Of a stretch of 64,000 bases of DNA, positions 44,701 through 54,562 are shown in pieces; the stretch's first letter is position 1; every line of letters starts with the position of its first letter. The notes under the pieces were generated by a model. It had not been told where the DNA came from, ran no database searches, and worked only from the letters and a program-made list of their open reading frames with translations. The stretch is taken from the NCBI GenBank assembly GCA_037833965.1, contig AP031353.1, positions 5,458,501 to 5,522,500 on the forward strand, written 5' to 3'. The stretch is from Marchantia polymorpha subsp. ruderalis (Eukaryota > Streptophyta > Marchantiopsida > Marchantiales > Marchantiaceae). Position numbers and translations under genes: made by a program.

Positions 44701-44911
44701 ACCGCCCGAGCTTCTTTCTCTCTCGGCAAACTCTAATCGCCCTCAATTCCAAATCACGCGCATTCACTTCTCCCTCAATCAACAAGAAATCTCCTGTGCG
44801 ACGACGTCGAGAATGTTCCGCAGCCAGCAGATGGATGCGCGCAGCGCGCACAAGAGATTGGAATCGCGAATTCAAGAATGGGACGTTCTCCGCCGCCCGG
44901 TCGAAGGTCAT
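41771..44911 (-). CDS. A-D family protein, whole-looking copy in element D (1,046 aa)
   Basis: An open frame in three rough parts. Residues about 1-100 are basic. About 100-310 is the conserved core (LLWGWNYICANMVREWL, NGYRTRDYKDRFRRTL, ITLWQVSFVECVIEGTPIHW, LNHLCPFLINFYRQ), which recalls the 'putative plant transposon protein' domain. About 310-740 is Pro/Ser/Ala/Arg-rich low complexity in which PVHRR-, APSAEG- and PSAVG-like repeats are encoded by the short palindromes. About 740-1010 is a long Glu/Lys/Arg/Leu coiled coil (EELVRQTRLLEQ, ELRAQRAEAESQL), ending in a basic tail. No catalytic motif of a transposase, polymerase or nuclease is visible. It may be a structural or DNA-binding protein of a non-autonomous element. 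Copies A and B carry decayed versions. Confidence 0.8.
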   Translation of the reverse strand: MTFDRAAENVPFLNSRFQSLVRAARIHLLAAEHSRRRRTGDFLLIEGEVNARDLELRAIRVCRERKKLGRCGSRMSGRTNPRNAMTRPSRLRMVPLRLPQNGLRAFEERLIARKLDFLLWGWNYICANMVREWLEPQGPPSRGLRPHVDRWTVQDWAQALGRCAGMPGHLLFDSESIKVTKQEEAQFVELFKTGRSTKNGYRTRDYKDRFRRTLSAALMQLLQPHRACYITLWQVSFVECVIEGTPIHWASILHRVMRQHAFEEKGGTLNHLCPFLINFYRQRNCLTAAELEHFPPLSIDHPGKYVRENEVDTDAEESPTSTPSRRRDEGRHTPAARVPRKRRWREESEEEQHQEPSAPIRPRPLCESYSRPKQKARRLVLPADSADTATIATEKGSASPEKHEEARTTAGATGHAATSTGERPPTGQGPPELPRAMRTDVPFAHRRTSADGRASADRRSQVDVDLRLRVGRSSPPVHRRSPVHRSPVHRTPPHVPPVHRQESPPFQRRKGKEPAEEPPTRHRPSGPDPPAHHAPQFAPSAPGPSSRGDTSRERAEAAPSAGSPPIDAPSAVGPIGQGTSGERPPAMSPSAMDVRGATPAADKAPAIAPAHGPGTAPTDRSREQQQTEERSDCPRDEISMRDAQSNSAQPPSARSPSAAGDGGREDAVDNQQASDGDAARVHSPSALDILATSSEAAAVPSQAAHVDDVQPHSGQSPTQSMATEILHSDDDDGGSTEEMSRAEDTEEEEEEIVGAPAAALSEQVIPLLRYLDRKVDKYADPLQPGSYIELVRRRTRTKVHTSKLLARVDQELRELKEKHACLWGQYKLNQKFYKHSEKMKDEKLDELTKEQVKVKEALISEQTQNRILSEELVRQTRLLEQCQLARQADEELIRRLQSESGELRAQRAEAESQLVIIEEDRRKEADRTKVETARRVAHCLKGYAHWEVKAQEKLTLREFELRAAGLLSGDSRSRRKVAKKLDAFLSKAQDTMSALEVEVSAALQRLGLRSRAEDWQGRELVRGSRPRRRRSTGSAECSVAWFRAGV
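43411..43488 (-). repeat. In-frame palindrome cluster inside the element D gene
   Basis: Four palindromes of the CCTGTGCACAGG type in under 80 bp, the last a perfect CGCCTGTGCACAGGCG at 43473-43488. They encode the PVHRRSPVHRSPVHR segment. In element A the equivalent codons are built from CGCCTACGCATAGGCG instead. Confidence 0.85.
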
Positions 44912-45059
44912 GGTCGGCTCTTGCTCGTGAAGAACGTCTCACTTGATGGCCGCGCCGGCTGTACGCTGGAACGGTCTTCGCTCTCACGCGCGGCTTCACG
45001 CTCCGCCGTCGTCGATTAAACTCTCACGCTCGAATTGGCGGGTTTGAACTCCGCGAGCG

Positions 45060-46010
45060 TATTACCCCGCGGACATGGGGGCGTAGCGCCGAAGGCGAGT
45101 TTTCCGCCTTGCGCGGTACACTTGTTCGTACCGCCCCTCGGCCAATCCCCCTTTGCCTTGACGCGTGTGTCCGCATGTCGGACAAAAGTTCAACTCCTGC
45201 CTGTGCGCAGGCAGGAGCCTCGGCGGATTCTCCGCCGGCGCGGAACTTGAACATCCTCCTGTGCACAGGCGTCCGCCTGTGCGCAGGCGAATTCCGTGCG
45301 CGGCGCTGCGCTGGCGCGGAAGGCGTTGACCGTGGTCAGCCGTCTCCGTCCAGTCTGTCCGTTCCTTGTCTCTTCGTCGGCGCTTCCGCCGCCGCAACTC
45401 CGTCCGTCCAAGAGCGCATCCACCCTTCCCGTCCGCATGGTCCGTACCGATTTGATTACTCTGGCGGCTCTTCCGCCGTACGCGGCGCGGTGCTGGCGCG
45501 GAAGGCGCCGTACACTTTCTACCTCACAAGGCGCATTTCTAGGGCCCAAGGCGGATTTCCCGCCGACGCCGAAGCGCCTGTGCACAGGCGACCTGTGCGT
45601 AGGCGGACTTCGCGCCTCCCCTAACCCTACTTCGCCTGTGCGCAGGCGAACGCCTTCGTCCGCGCATAGGACAAAACTTGATTCCCCCTTCCGCCGTAGG
45701 CGGAATTCGCGCCGGTGGCGAACTCCTTCCGCCGTAGGCGACCGCCTCCGTTTCTTCCAATAGTGATAACTCCCTAAGTCCTCATCCGTTCCAAGCGTTC
45801 TTGGACTCGTTGGAATCGGTGCGTCGAGCTCTTTCCAACGGGACCCTAACTTGGTCAAGGCGCCCGAGGGTTGACCTAATTATGGAGGGTTTCCCTACAG
45901 CCGCGGACGCAACCTCCGAAGGCGGGTTTTGCGCCTTGCGTCGTAGGGGTCCTAACTGCAGAGCTCGCAGGGAGGGTGGTGCCTGTCCTTACTGCTGCAC
46001 CCCAAATCCC
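45060..46010 (-). repeat. Palindrome-rich leader of element D
   Basis: Palindromes of the TGTGCACA or TGTGCGCA type occur near 45.20, 45.26, 45.29, 45.58 and 45.65 kb, with GCCGAAGGCG-type 11-mers. One copy of the CTCGTTGGAA/CTTTCCAACG unit lies at about 45.80-45.85 kb. A stretch at about 45493-45580 is nearly identical to element C at about 31.15-31.24 kb. Confidence 0.8.
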
Positions 46011-46161
46011 AGATTCTACAATATCCCTCGAGAATCCCCGCGATCTTCCGGATTCACTCCGTTTTGATGTACCGAAGGCTATTTACAATGCTGCCAGGGT
46101 ACAGTTTTCCAAAAATGTTTTAATTTCCTCAAAATTGCCAAAAGTGGTGTACCACATTGTG

Positions 46162-48006
46162 ATGGGTACAGCATCCATTTCTAGAGATGATGTATGTTTC
46201 CTTGGAGTTATAAGAGATATTGGGTCCACGGACAAACCTTACATCCCGGAGTCCTTGAACGACATTTTTATGGAGTATAAAGATGTTTTTCCAGATGATC
46301 TACCTGCAGGATTACCACCAAAGAGGCGAGTAGATCACAAGATTGAGGTGATACCTGGAAGTACAACAACTTGCAAAGCTCCATATCGTTTGGCTCCAAA
46401 CGAATTGGAAGAATGCAAAGCTCAAGTGGAGGAGATGTTGAGCAAGGGATTCATTCAACCAAGTGTTTCACCTTATGGAGCTCCAGTACTCTTTGTGAAG
46501 AAGAAGGATGGATCCATGAGACTATGTATCGATTATCGCGGGTTGAATCAGCAAACGGTGAAAAACAAATATCCATTACCTCGTATGGATGATTTGTTTG
46601 ATCAACTTCAAGGAGCGAAGTACTTCACCAAGCTAGATTTGAGAAGCGGCTACAATCAAATTCGAATTGCAGATGAAGATGTTCACAAGACAGCTTTTCG
46701 TACTAGGTATGGACACTTTGAGTATCTGGTGATGCCTTTTGGTCTCACTAATGCACCAGCTACATTCATGGGATTGATGAACGATATCTTTCGCCTTTAT
46801 CTAGATAAATCTGTCATTGTTTTTCTAGATGATATATTGCTGTATAGCAAAACTTTGAGTGATCATAGAAGTCATTTACGAGAGGTTCTTCAAGTTTTAA
46901 GAGACAATCAATTGTATGCCAAAGCTTCAAAATGTGAATTTGGCAAGTCAGAAGTAGATTACTTGGGTCATAGAGTTACAGCTACAAGAATCCAAGTGAT
47001 GAGTGAGAAGATAGATGCCATTCAGAAATGGATAGCACCTGAGGATCAAACTCAATTGAAAAGTTTTCTAGGGCTCACTGGATTCTATCGTAGATTTGTG
47101 AAAGGTTTTGCTCGACTAGCTCAGGCCTTGACTTCCATGTTAGGGAAAGGTCAAAAGTGGAGATGGGGAACAGCTCAAGAGTTAGCTTTTCAAGCATTGA
47201 AAGATGCTTTGTTACACACACCTATTCTCAAGTGGTATGATCCTAACCGTTCTATCAAGTTGGCCACTGACGCATCAGGTACAACAGTAGGTGGCATACT
47301 TCAACAAGAATGGGAGGATGGATGGCATCCAGTTGCTTTGTATTCTCGAAAGTTGGTGGCGGCGGAACAAAATTATCACACGACAGAACGAGAGGAGTTA
47401 GCTATCGTGTTGGCAACCAAACATTGGAAGCATTATTTGGGTGATAAGGAGTTTGTGGTGGAGACTGATCATAAACCCTTGGTTTATTTGGAAACTCAGA
47501 AGGATCTGTCCAAACGACAAATTCGATGGGCAAAGTGGCGTCAACGCTTCAACATGAAGATTGTGTACGTGGATGGAAAGAAGCAACTTGCAGATGCTCT
47601 CACACGCATGCCTTGTTTGAATCATGTTGCAGAAGTGAAAATTCAGGCGGATTGGTGGAGCAAGATGTCACAAGCCACAAAGGAGGATGAAGAGATCACT
47701 CGGGCACTACAAACTGGAAAGGCAGAGAAATCTCGAGGTTTGGCGTTTTACAATCAGCGTATATGGATTCCACAAGATCACGATTTGCGCACAATGATTT
47801 TGGCAGAAAGTCATGATACAGCCATTGCAGGTCATGTGGGAGTGGAGAAAACCGTGGAGAGTATACAACGAGTGTACTATTGGCCCAAAATACGTGAGGA
47901 TGTGGAGTCTTATGTTCGAAGTTGTGTTGCTTGTCAACAAAACAAGGCAAGTAATCAAAAACCAGCGGGTTTATTAAAGCCTTTTGCTATTCCCGAACAG
48001 TGGTGA
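46162..48006 (+). pseudogene. Chromovirus pol part: reverse transcriptase, RNase H, integrase zinc region
   Basis: The reading starts right of element D and contains [33 protein letters not shown], the active site FLDDILLYS, RNase [17 protein letters not shown] and VVETDHKPL, and the integrase zinc region ending CVACQQNK. This is the normal domain order of a plant chromovirus. The stretch is long and well preserved. Confidence 0.9.
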
Positions 48007-48018
48007 GAACATGTCACC

Positions 48019-49101
48019 ATGGATCTTGTATGTGAGTTACCAAGGACTTCGTTAGGACATGATTCAATGGTGGTTTTTGTGGACAAATTGAGCATGATGA
48101 TTCACATCAGGCCAACCACAAAAACAGTAACAGCTCCACAACTAGCTCAATTGTATCTAGATGCAGTTTTTGTGAATCATGGCTTAAGCAAAGTGTTAAT
48201 CACGGATAGAGGTACTCACTTCACTAGTTTATTTTGGAAAACTTTGTTTAGTTTTTTCAAAACAAAACTAGCAATGTCAACGGCCTATCATCCTCAAACT
48301 AATGGACAAACTGAGAGGGCAAATAGAACCATAGAGGATATGCTACGAGCATTCACATTAGAAGAGCAAGAAGAGTGGGACAACCTTTTGCCACTTGTGG
48401 AATTTGCATATAACAATTTTGTTAATGCATCCACAAAAGTGTCTCCATTTTTTCTTATGTATGGAGCTCATCCGATAACTCCTTCAAGTTTGATGAGACT
48501 TTCCAAAGGAGAGGAGTTTTCGACCAAAGTTGCAGCAGTCAACGAATTCGTGGAGCATATTCACCGAGGACTACATCAGGCCAAGGAGAAGTTGGTGATA
48601 GCTCAAAATCGGCAAAAGCAGCATGCCGATGCTCATCGTAGAGAAGTGATTTTTGAGGTTGGAGATCATGTTTGGTTATCTACAACGAATTTGTCTCTTG
48701 TAGGAACACCAAAGTTAAACCCTAGGTTCATTGGTCCATTTTTGGTTTTGAAGCGTGTTGGTGAAGTGTCATACAAGTTGGAACTTCCGTCACATATGAA
48801 AATACATCCAATATTTCATGTGTCACGATTGCGAAAACATGTACCACGACCAAAACAATTCACCAACCAACCAGCACCACCTCCTCTTCCAACCTTGATA
48901 GCAGATCATGAGGAGTTTGAGGTAGAAAAGATACTCAAGAAACGAATTCGAGGTCATAAATATCCCAAAGTAGAGTATTTGATTCAATGGAAAGGCTATC
49001 CATCGTATGAATCAACTTGGGAACCAGCTAAAAATTTAGCAAATGCACCTTTGATAGTTCAGGAGTTTGAACGTATGTGCAACGAGAACGTTGCATCTTA
49101 A
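48019..49101 (+). pseudogene. Chromovirus integrase core and chromodomain
   Basis: The integrase core shows [24 protein letters not shown] and [21 protein letters not shown]-type segment ([12 protein letters not shown]) follows. The C-terminus is a chromodomain: [29 protein letters not shown]. Chromodomains at this place are known to steer chromovirus integration to heterochromatin marked by histone H3 methylation. Confidence 0.92.
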
Positions 49102-49114
49102 AAGGAGTGAGGTT

Positions 49115-49534
49115 TGTAACCATCTTTAGTTAGTTAGAACTAAAGTAGAGGTTACTCTGAAAATGGATGTAGATACTTTAGTGTGCACTAGTCATAGCTG
49201 CCACATCAGCGATCCGCGCACTTGGTAGGTACAGAGTGGATGTGTTTGTTGACAGTGCCACGTCAGCAATCCGTGTGCTTGTAGGTAAGGATTGAGTGTG
49301 TTAGTTAGTGTGTTAGTTGGGTGCGCCACGTCAGCGATCCGTGTGCTTGTTAGGGTTATCCGCCACGTCATCCATCCACTAGGAGTGGGATGGATGGTGG
49401 GGATTAGATCTTATCACCTTGTACTTGTTGGTGAGAGCTATATAAGGGAGAGGAGAACCATTGTTGGTATCTCTCATCTTCAGAGTTTACGTTTCTATCT
49501 TCGAGTGAACTTCTCTCTAAACCCTAGTGTTACA
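49115..49534 (+). repeat. 3' LTR of the chromovirus
   Basis: 420 bp with about five differences from 27083-27502. TATATAA is at 49439-49445. The outer flank CTAGC compares with CTACC on the left. Confidence 0.93.
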
Positions 49535-49561
49535 CTAGCTAGCATAGATGTAATAGAAATC

Positions 49562-49969
49562 TGTAACACTAGGGTTTAGAGAGAAGCTCACTCGAAGATA
49601 GAAACGTAAACTCTGAAGATGAGAGATACCAACAATGATTCTCCTCTCCCTTATATAGCTCTCACCAACAAGTACAAGGAGATAAGATCTTATCCCAACC
49701 ATCCATCTCACTCCTAGTGGATGGATGACGTGACGGATAACCCTAATAAGCACACAGATCGCTGACGTGTCGCTCCCAACTAACACACTCCATCCTTACC
49801 TACAAGCACACGGATTGCTGACGTGGCACTGTCAACTAACACATCCACTTTGTACCTACCAAGTGCGCGGATCGCTGACGTGTCAGCTATGACTAGTGCA
49901 CACTAAAGTATCTATATCAATATTTAGAGTAACCTCTACTTTAGTTTCAACTAACTAAAGATGGTTACA
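49562..49969 (-). mobile_element. Solo LTR of the chromovirus family, inverted next to the 3' LTR
   Basis: Starts TGTAACACTAGGG, ends GATGGTTACA, and is flanked by AAATC at 49557-49561 and 49970-49974 (exact 5-bp target duplication). It lies 27 bp from the 3' LTR of the chromovirus in the opposite orientation, so the two form a roughly 400-bp inverted repeat with a tiny spacer. Identity between the arms is high but visibly below that of the LTR pair. Confidence 0.92.
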
Positions 49970-49974
49970 AAATC

Positions 49975-50240
49975 TTGTAACCTATATAATTACTCCGCAG
50001 GAAGTTCTAGAAAGAAACCTAATACGAGGCCCCTCTTTACATGAGAGTTAACTAGAAATAAGCCGTAACCATCACAATGTAGAGTAGATTTAAAGAGATA
50101 ACAGAAGATAATATGTTACAAACTTTTACCTGCGCTTCCCATGCACAACCTGCATGATAGCACAGTGTCGCCTGAAACTCTCTATAGAAATAACTTTGAC
50201 CAACGCATCAACTAGATTAAATCTACCGTCTATTTTGACT
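49975..50240 (-). pseudogene. 3' end of the copia pol and first 3'-UTR repeat
   Basis: On the minus strand, about 50240-50110 resembles the end of the copia polyprotein (FRRHC and VVHGK segments), matching the plus-strand remnant near 17.10 kb. It is followed by an untranslated segment with AGTTAACTCT and GCGGAGTAAT. That segment recurs at 26930-27060 on the far side of the chromovirus, so the chromovirus lies between two copies of a roughly 140-bp 3'-UTR repeat of the copia element. Confidence 0.6.
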
Positions 50241-50430
50241 AGCTCAATTACCAAAGTTTACCATCAAGATTGACTAGCTCATTCATAAGAGTTTGTCGTC
50301 AAGATGGACTACTCAATTAGCAAAGTCTATCGTCAATCTTGACTAGCTCAATCATCAGAGTTTACCGTCAAGATTGACTAGCTCAATCACCAGAGTTTAA
50401 CATCCATCTTGACTAACTCAATCATTTTAT
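50235..50430 (-). repeat. Tandem array, ~44-bp unit, about five copies
   Basis: The unit reads roughly GACTAGCTCAATCA, CAGAGTTTACCGTCAAGATT. Units diverge by several bases. It abuts the copia pol remnant and may be a repeat that grew inside the old element. Confidence 0.7.
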
Positions 50431-50689
50431 CGGACACTTGTGTTTGATAAAATACCTTATATCATTGTTAATTAACTTGTACCGTCCACATCTTGATCAT
50501 TAATCACAAAATGATCAGACTCTCCCACAACTACATACCGGTGCTCAGCTTTATCATTGATCACATAATGATCAAAACTCCCCCAAACTACATATTTGAA
50601 TGAAAGTTTTCACTTATTAGTACAAAGATCCAGAAAATTCTCCCCCTCTTTCAAGGAACAAGGCTCATTGAAAGACATGCATCTATTGA

Positions 50690-51720
50690 CATGAACCTTA
50701 CAATCTATGTTGCTTGCGACTAACTGTCACATTGACTATCTCTCATTGTCACCCACAACTAACTACACACGCGACTAACTGCATTCGCGACTGACCATCA
50801 CCGTCGCCTGCGATTGATTGCGTCCGCAATTAAGTGTCGCCTGCAACTAACTTCACCCGCGACTTATTAAAAAATGTTGTTCACAACTAACCATCCGTCA
50901 CCCGCGACAACTGTTGCCTGTGAACACTGTTGCTTGTGACAACAGTCACCTGCAACTGTATCGTCCGTAAGCCGCGACTTCAGTCATCCGTGACCACCGT
51001 CGTCCACGACTGCAATATCTGTCACCCGCAACTCCCGTCGCCCATGACAACCGTCATCCGTAATTTTATTGTCCGTCACCCACGATTGTAATATTTGTCA
51101 TCCGTGACATCAATTGCTCCTAACCACCGTGACTTCCGTCGTCCACGACCTATGTGACCCAATAACAGTTTCCGAGTCAATTTACTCCTTCTGAGTCATT
51201 TTTCAGCTCCTGAAAAATATCTAGTCCCACTATTTGTGTCGAGAACTTTCCAACAATATCCAATTTGTTTATACTCTGATGAGAAATATTTTTGACAGAA
51301 TATTCCGTCATCGTCACCGTCACCGTTGATCAACCGTCATCATCGACCGACGTTCGTCACCGTCACCCTCACTCGTTGACTGTGTTGCACTTCAAACGAC
51401 GTTCTTCCTCAACCACGGTTAACCGACCACGGTAGTCATGTTCACCGCAGTTTTTTTCCTAACGTGGTTTGTCTAAGTGACTTTGGTTATCACACCTACC
51501 GTGGTTGTCTCGCCGACCACAATTTGCCCACCTACCGAGTTTACCTTCCTATCACGGTTGCCTTGACTATCACGTTTAGTCCCGCCAACCGTAGTTTGTC
51601 ACATCTACCACGGTTGATATGCCGATCACAATTTCCCCTATGACCACAGTTCCTTCAATATTGTAGTTAACCTCAACCATAGTCACCATTTTGTCCGTGG
51701 TTAGTCCAGTGGTTAATCCT
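50690..51720. repeat. Degenerate GTC/CGCGAC simple-repeat field
   Basis: A kilobase of loosely repeated words such as CGTCACCCGCGAC and CCGTCGTCCACGAC. It passes into ACCACGGTTG-type words after 51.3 kb. No reading frame survives. It looks like a decayed short-unit satellite. Confidence 0.6.
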
Positions 51721-52735
51721 ACCGACCGCGACCACGACAATGTTAGGTCCGACCTCGCGGGAAGGGGTGGTACCACGGCCACCGCGCAGGGGGTGGGTTT
51801 GGTTGCTCCCCGCTGCTGCTACCTCATGCGGCCGGCTATCTCCTCCGTCACTTTGCGGCTACCTGCTTCCTTTGCTACCGCTACCTCCTCCTCTACTTCG
51901 CGCGGCTACCTCGAGGCTGGTGCTCCCCACTGCCGCTACCTCCAGCGGTCGGCTACCTCCTCCACCACTTCTCTGGGGGAGGTGCTCCTCAATGAGTTAA
52001 CTGGTCTAGATCACTACTGGTGCGGCTCCTTGTGAACTGGAATTGACCAGGATTTGAAGTTAGATCCACGAGCAGGCATTCAAATTGTTTCTGCTTCTAT
52101 TAACTTCATTTCTAAACATCAACTTTTGTTCACCGTCACTACTCACACTTGCGAAGAAAGATGTGGCAAGCAACTCATCGTCTAATGCAAACACGAATGC
52201 GAACTCCCTCCTCGGACCCATGGACCCCTGCGCGACAGTCTTCCCGGCAACTCACTTGCTGCTGCCCGCCCCCAATCTGCCCGGACTCCAATGTAATGAT
52301 CTCAGTGACGAATGTTAGTGAAACACTGGGCTAGGAAATATAGAGTCAAGCCATTGAACTTTGAAGTTACTCTGATGGTACATAGCCATCACACCGGACA
52401 GAAATAAACTTGTAAATAGCAATTGCTCACCGATCGAACATCCATGTGCGTGTCGTGAAGTGTGCATTTGCACGTCTCTGCAGAAACACAACCGTCTAAA
52501 ACCTTCTTCAACAAGCCTCGTTGTCTTACAGACTGCTCCGTCGAGCTTCTCGATTTGTCTTGAGTTACTGTGATCCCCACTTGGACACTCAAACTCGCCT
52601 GTGATCCTAGATATATTCGTCTGTGTGAGCACAAAACTGTGCTCATATGTCCTTTTACCCTTATGAGAGTTAAAAGTTTGGATTTAAGCTCTTGCAAAAT
52701 TATGCTTGGGGTTTTCTGAAAGTTTTGGCAAGATT
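51720..52735. other. Unassigned interval within the copia element
   Basis: A GC-rich CTACCTCC-type stretch (51.75-52.0 kb) is followed by ordinary sequence. No gene recognised. Sequence at 52.03-52.1 kb could be internal copia DNA, but I cannot support it. Confidence 0.35.
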
Positions 52736-52739
52736 AAGA

Positions 52740-54250
52740 GTTGGTGTGATGGTTAGGGGGCACAAGGTGCGGAAGGGGGCCTTCGGGGCAAGGTCTTCGG
52801 CGAAGTGCCTTCGGTGAAGTTCCTTCGGAAAAGGCCTTCGGCGAAGAAGTGAAACTCTCATAACGTTTTCAATGTGTGACGTCTTGACTCAGTTAGGGTC
52901 TTGTTGGAAAGAACTCGCGACGCTCGTTCCAACAAAACCAAGAACTCTTGAAACGGTCAAGGCATCACCGAGTTAGGAGCGGCTGAAGTTTCTGATATGG
53001 AGGGCCTTCGGCAGGTTGCGCGTAGACGGCCTGTGCATAGGCAAACGCCTTCGGCGGAAGGAGTTCGCATCCGCCGGGGATTCCGCCTACGCAAAAGTGA
53101 GTTCGACTTTTGTCCGATGCGCGGACGAACGCCTTCGGCGGTTGCAGGCCTTCGGCGGAAGGGTAAAACCGGCATAACGTTTTCAATTCTTAACGGTTTG
53201 CATTGGTAAGGGTCTCGTTGAAAAGGGCTCGACACGCTCGTTCTAACGAGCCCAAGAACGCTTAGAACGGATGAGGACTTAGGGAGTTATGACTATCCAA
53301 AATACGCAGACGTTCGCCTTCGGCGGAAGGAGTTCGCCTCCGCCGGGGATTCCGCCTACGCAGAAGGGAGTTCGACTTTTGTCCTATGCGCGGACAAACG
53401 CCTTCGGCGGTTACAGGCCTTCGGCGGAAGGGTAAAACCGGCATAACGTTTTCCATTCTTAACGGTTTGCGTTGGTTAGGGTCTCGTTGGAAAGGGCTCG
53501 ACACGCTCGTTCTAACAAGCCCAATAACGCTTGGAACGGATGAGGACTTAGGGAGTTATATCTATCGAAAGATACGTAGACGTTTGCCTTTGGCAGAAGG
53601 AGTTCGCCTCTGCCGAGGATTCCGCATACGCAGAAGTGAGTTCGACTTTTGTCCTATGTGCGGACGAACGCCTTCGGCGGTTGCAGGCCTTCGGCGAAGC
53701 AATAAAACCGGCATATCTTTTTCAATTCTTAGCGGTTTGACTTGATTCGGGTATCATTGGAAAGAACTCAACGCGCTGGTTCCAACGAAACCAAGATCTC
53801 TTGAAACGGATCAGTCATCATTGAGTTATGAGCGTCGAAAGCGGCTGTCATGGTTAGGCGAGAGGCCTTCGGCGTTAACATATAGAGGGGCCTTCGGCCC
53901 AAGGCGGCCTGCGCATAGGCACGCTGTGCATAGGCGGCCTGCACGTAGGCGGCCTGCGTGTAGGACGCCTGTGCAGAGGCAAACGCCTTTGGCAGAAGAG
54001 TAAAACCGTCATAACTTTTCTCAATTCTTATCGGTTTGACTTAGTTAGGGGCTCGTTGGAAAGAGCACAACACGCTTGTTCCAACGAGCCCAAGAACGTT
54101 TCAAACGAAGCAGGGATCCGTGAGTTATGGGCGTCGGGGTGACTGTTATAGATAGGCAAAGGTGCGGAAGAGTGTCTTCGGTGGTGCGCGGAAGAAGATT
54201 TCGGACGGCGGATGTTGACGTGGTCATAAATAAAGACTGTATAGGTGTGG
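52740..54250 (+). repeat. Five-unit array related to the A-D family leader
   Basis: Units of about 265-320 bp begin near 52.89, 53.21, 53.47, 53.75 and 54.05 kb. Each has GGTCTCGTTGGAAAG, a GCG core, and CGTTC.AACGAGCCCAAGAACG, so that CTCGTTGGAA and TTCCAACGAG can pair. AACGGATGAGGACTTAGGGA and palindrome filler (CGCCTTCGGCGG) follow. It is the plus-orientation counterpart of 30.35-31.87 kb in element C, and the similarity continues through about 54.25 kb (GTGGTAGTGGCGGC). I found neither family terminus, so I call it a fragment of a C-like element. Confidence 0.7.
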
Positions 54251-54562
54251 TAGTGGCGGCGGCGTGAAGTCAGGCGTGGAAATAGGACGGTGGGGCATGA
54301 AGTCGCACATGGGAACCAGGCAGTTGCCCATCATCGCGGGAACGATTTTCACGCGGCCTGTGGGTGACTCGGCCCTTGGACGTTGGAGAGGATTATTCGG
54401 CCTGCGAGCTAGGATTGTGTGGTGTGCCATTGTGTGGAGACGCTGGTGGGATCGGTAGGAGGAATAGAGTGTGGATGTGAGTGATTTTCGCAGGGAAGTG
54501 GTGAGGATTAGGAGGGGAGTGTGGAGAGCTCGAAGGAGGAGGAAGAAACCTCTCGTGGGTGG

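Larger units (their letters stand above)
32903..46156 (-). mobile_element. Element D: A-D family copy with a whole-looking ORF, split by element E
   Basis: Starts TGTAATAACCCACTAAAGG, ends GTGGTGTACCACA, and is flanked by TTGTG at 32898-32902 and 46157-46161. Net of element E (33194-41049 plus 4 bp) it is about 5.4 kb. In sense (minus) order it has a GC-rich palindrome leader (46.0-45.0 kb), a 1,046-codon open frame (44911-41771) and a tail with the internal duplication. Element E sits in the tail, so the coding region is not disrupted by it. D inserted in the protease/reverse-transcriptase interval of the chromovirus. No LTRs, reverse transcriptase or integrase of its own are seen. Confidence 0.9.
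27083..49534 (+). mobile_element. Ty3/gypsy chromovirus, split by elements C and D
   Basis: Two 420-bp LTRs (27083-27502 and 49115-49534) start TGTAACCATC and end AGTGTTACA. A primer site TGGTATCAGAGC at 27504-27515 matches the plant initiator tRNA-Met, and a purine-rich tract (AAAAGGAGTGAGG) precedes the right LTR. The flanks are CTACC and CTAGC, a 4-of-5 match. The visible parts, in order, are gag, zinc knuckle, protease, reverse transcriptase, RNase H, integrase and chromodomain. About 5 differences between the 420-bp LTRs (about 1.2%) suggest an insertion on the order of a million years old if an angiosperm-like rate applied. Broken: two large insertions plus a few other breaks. Confidence 0.92.
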
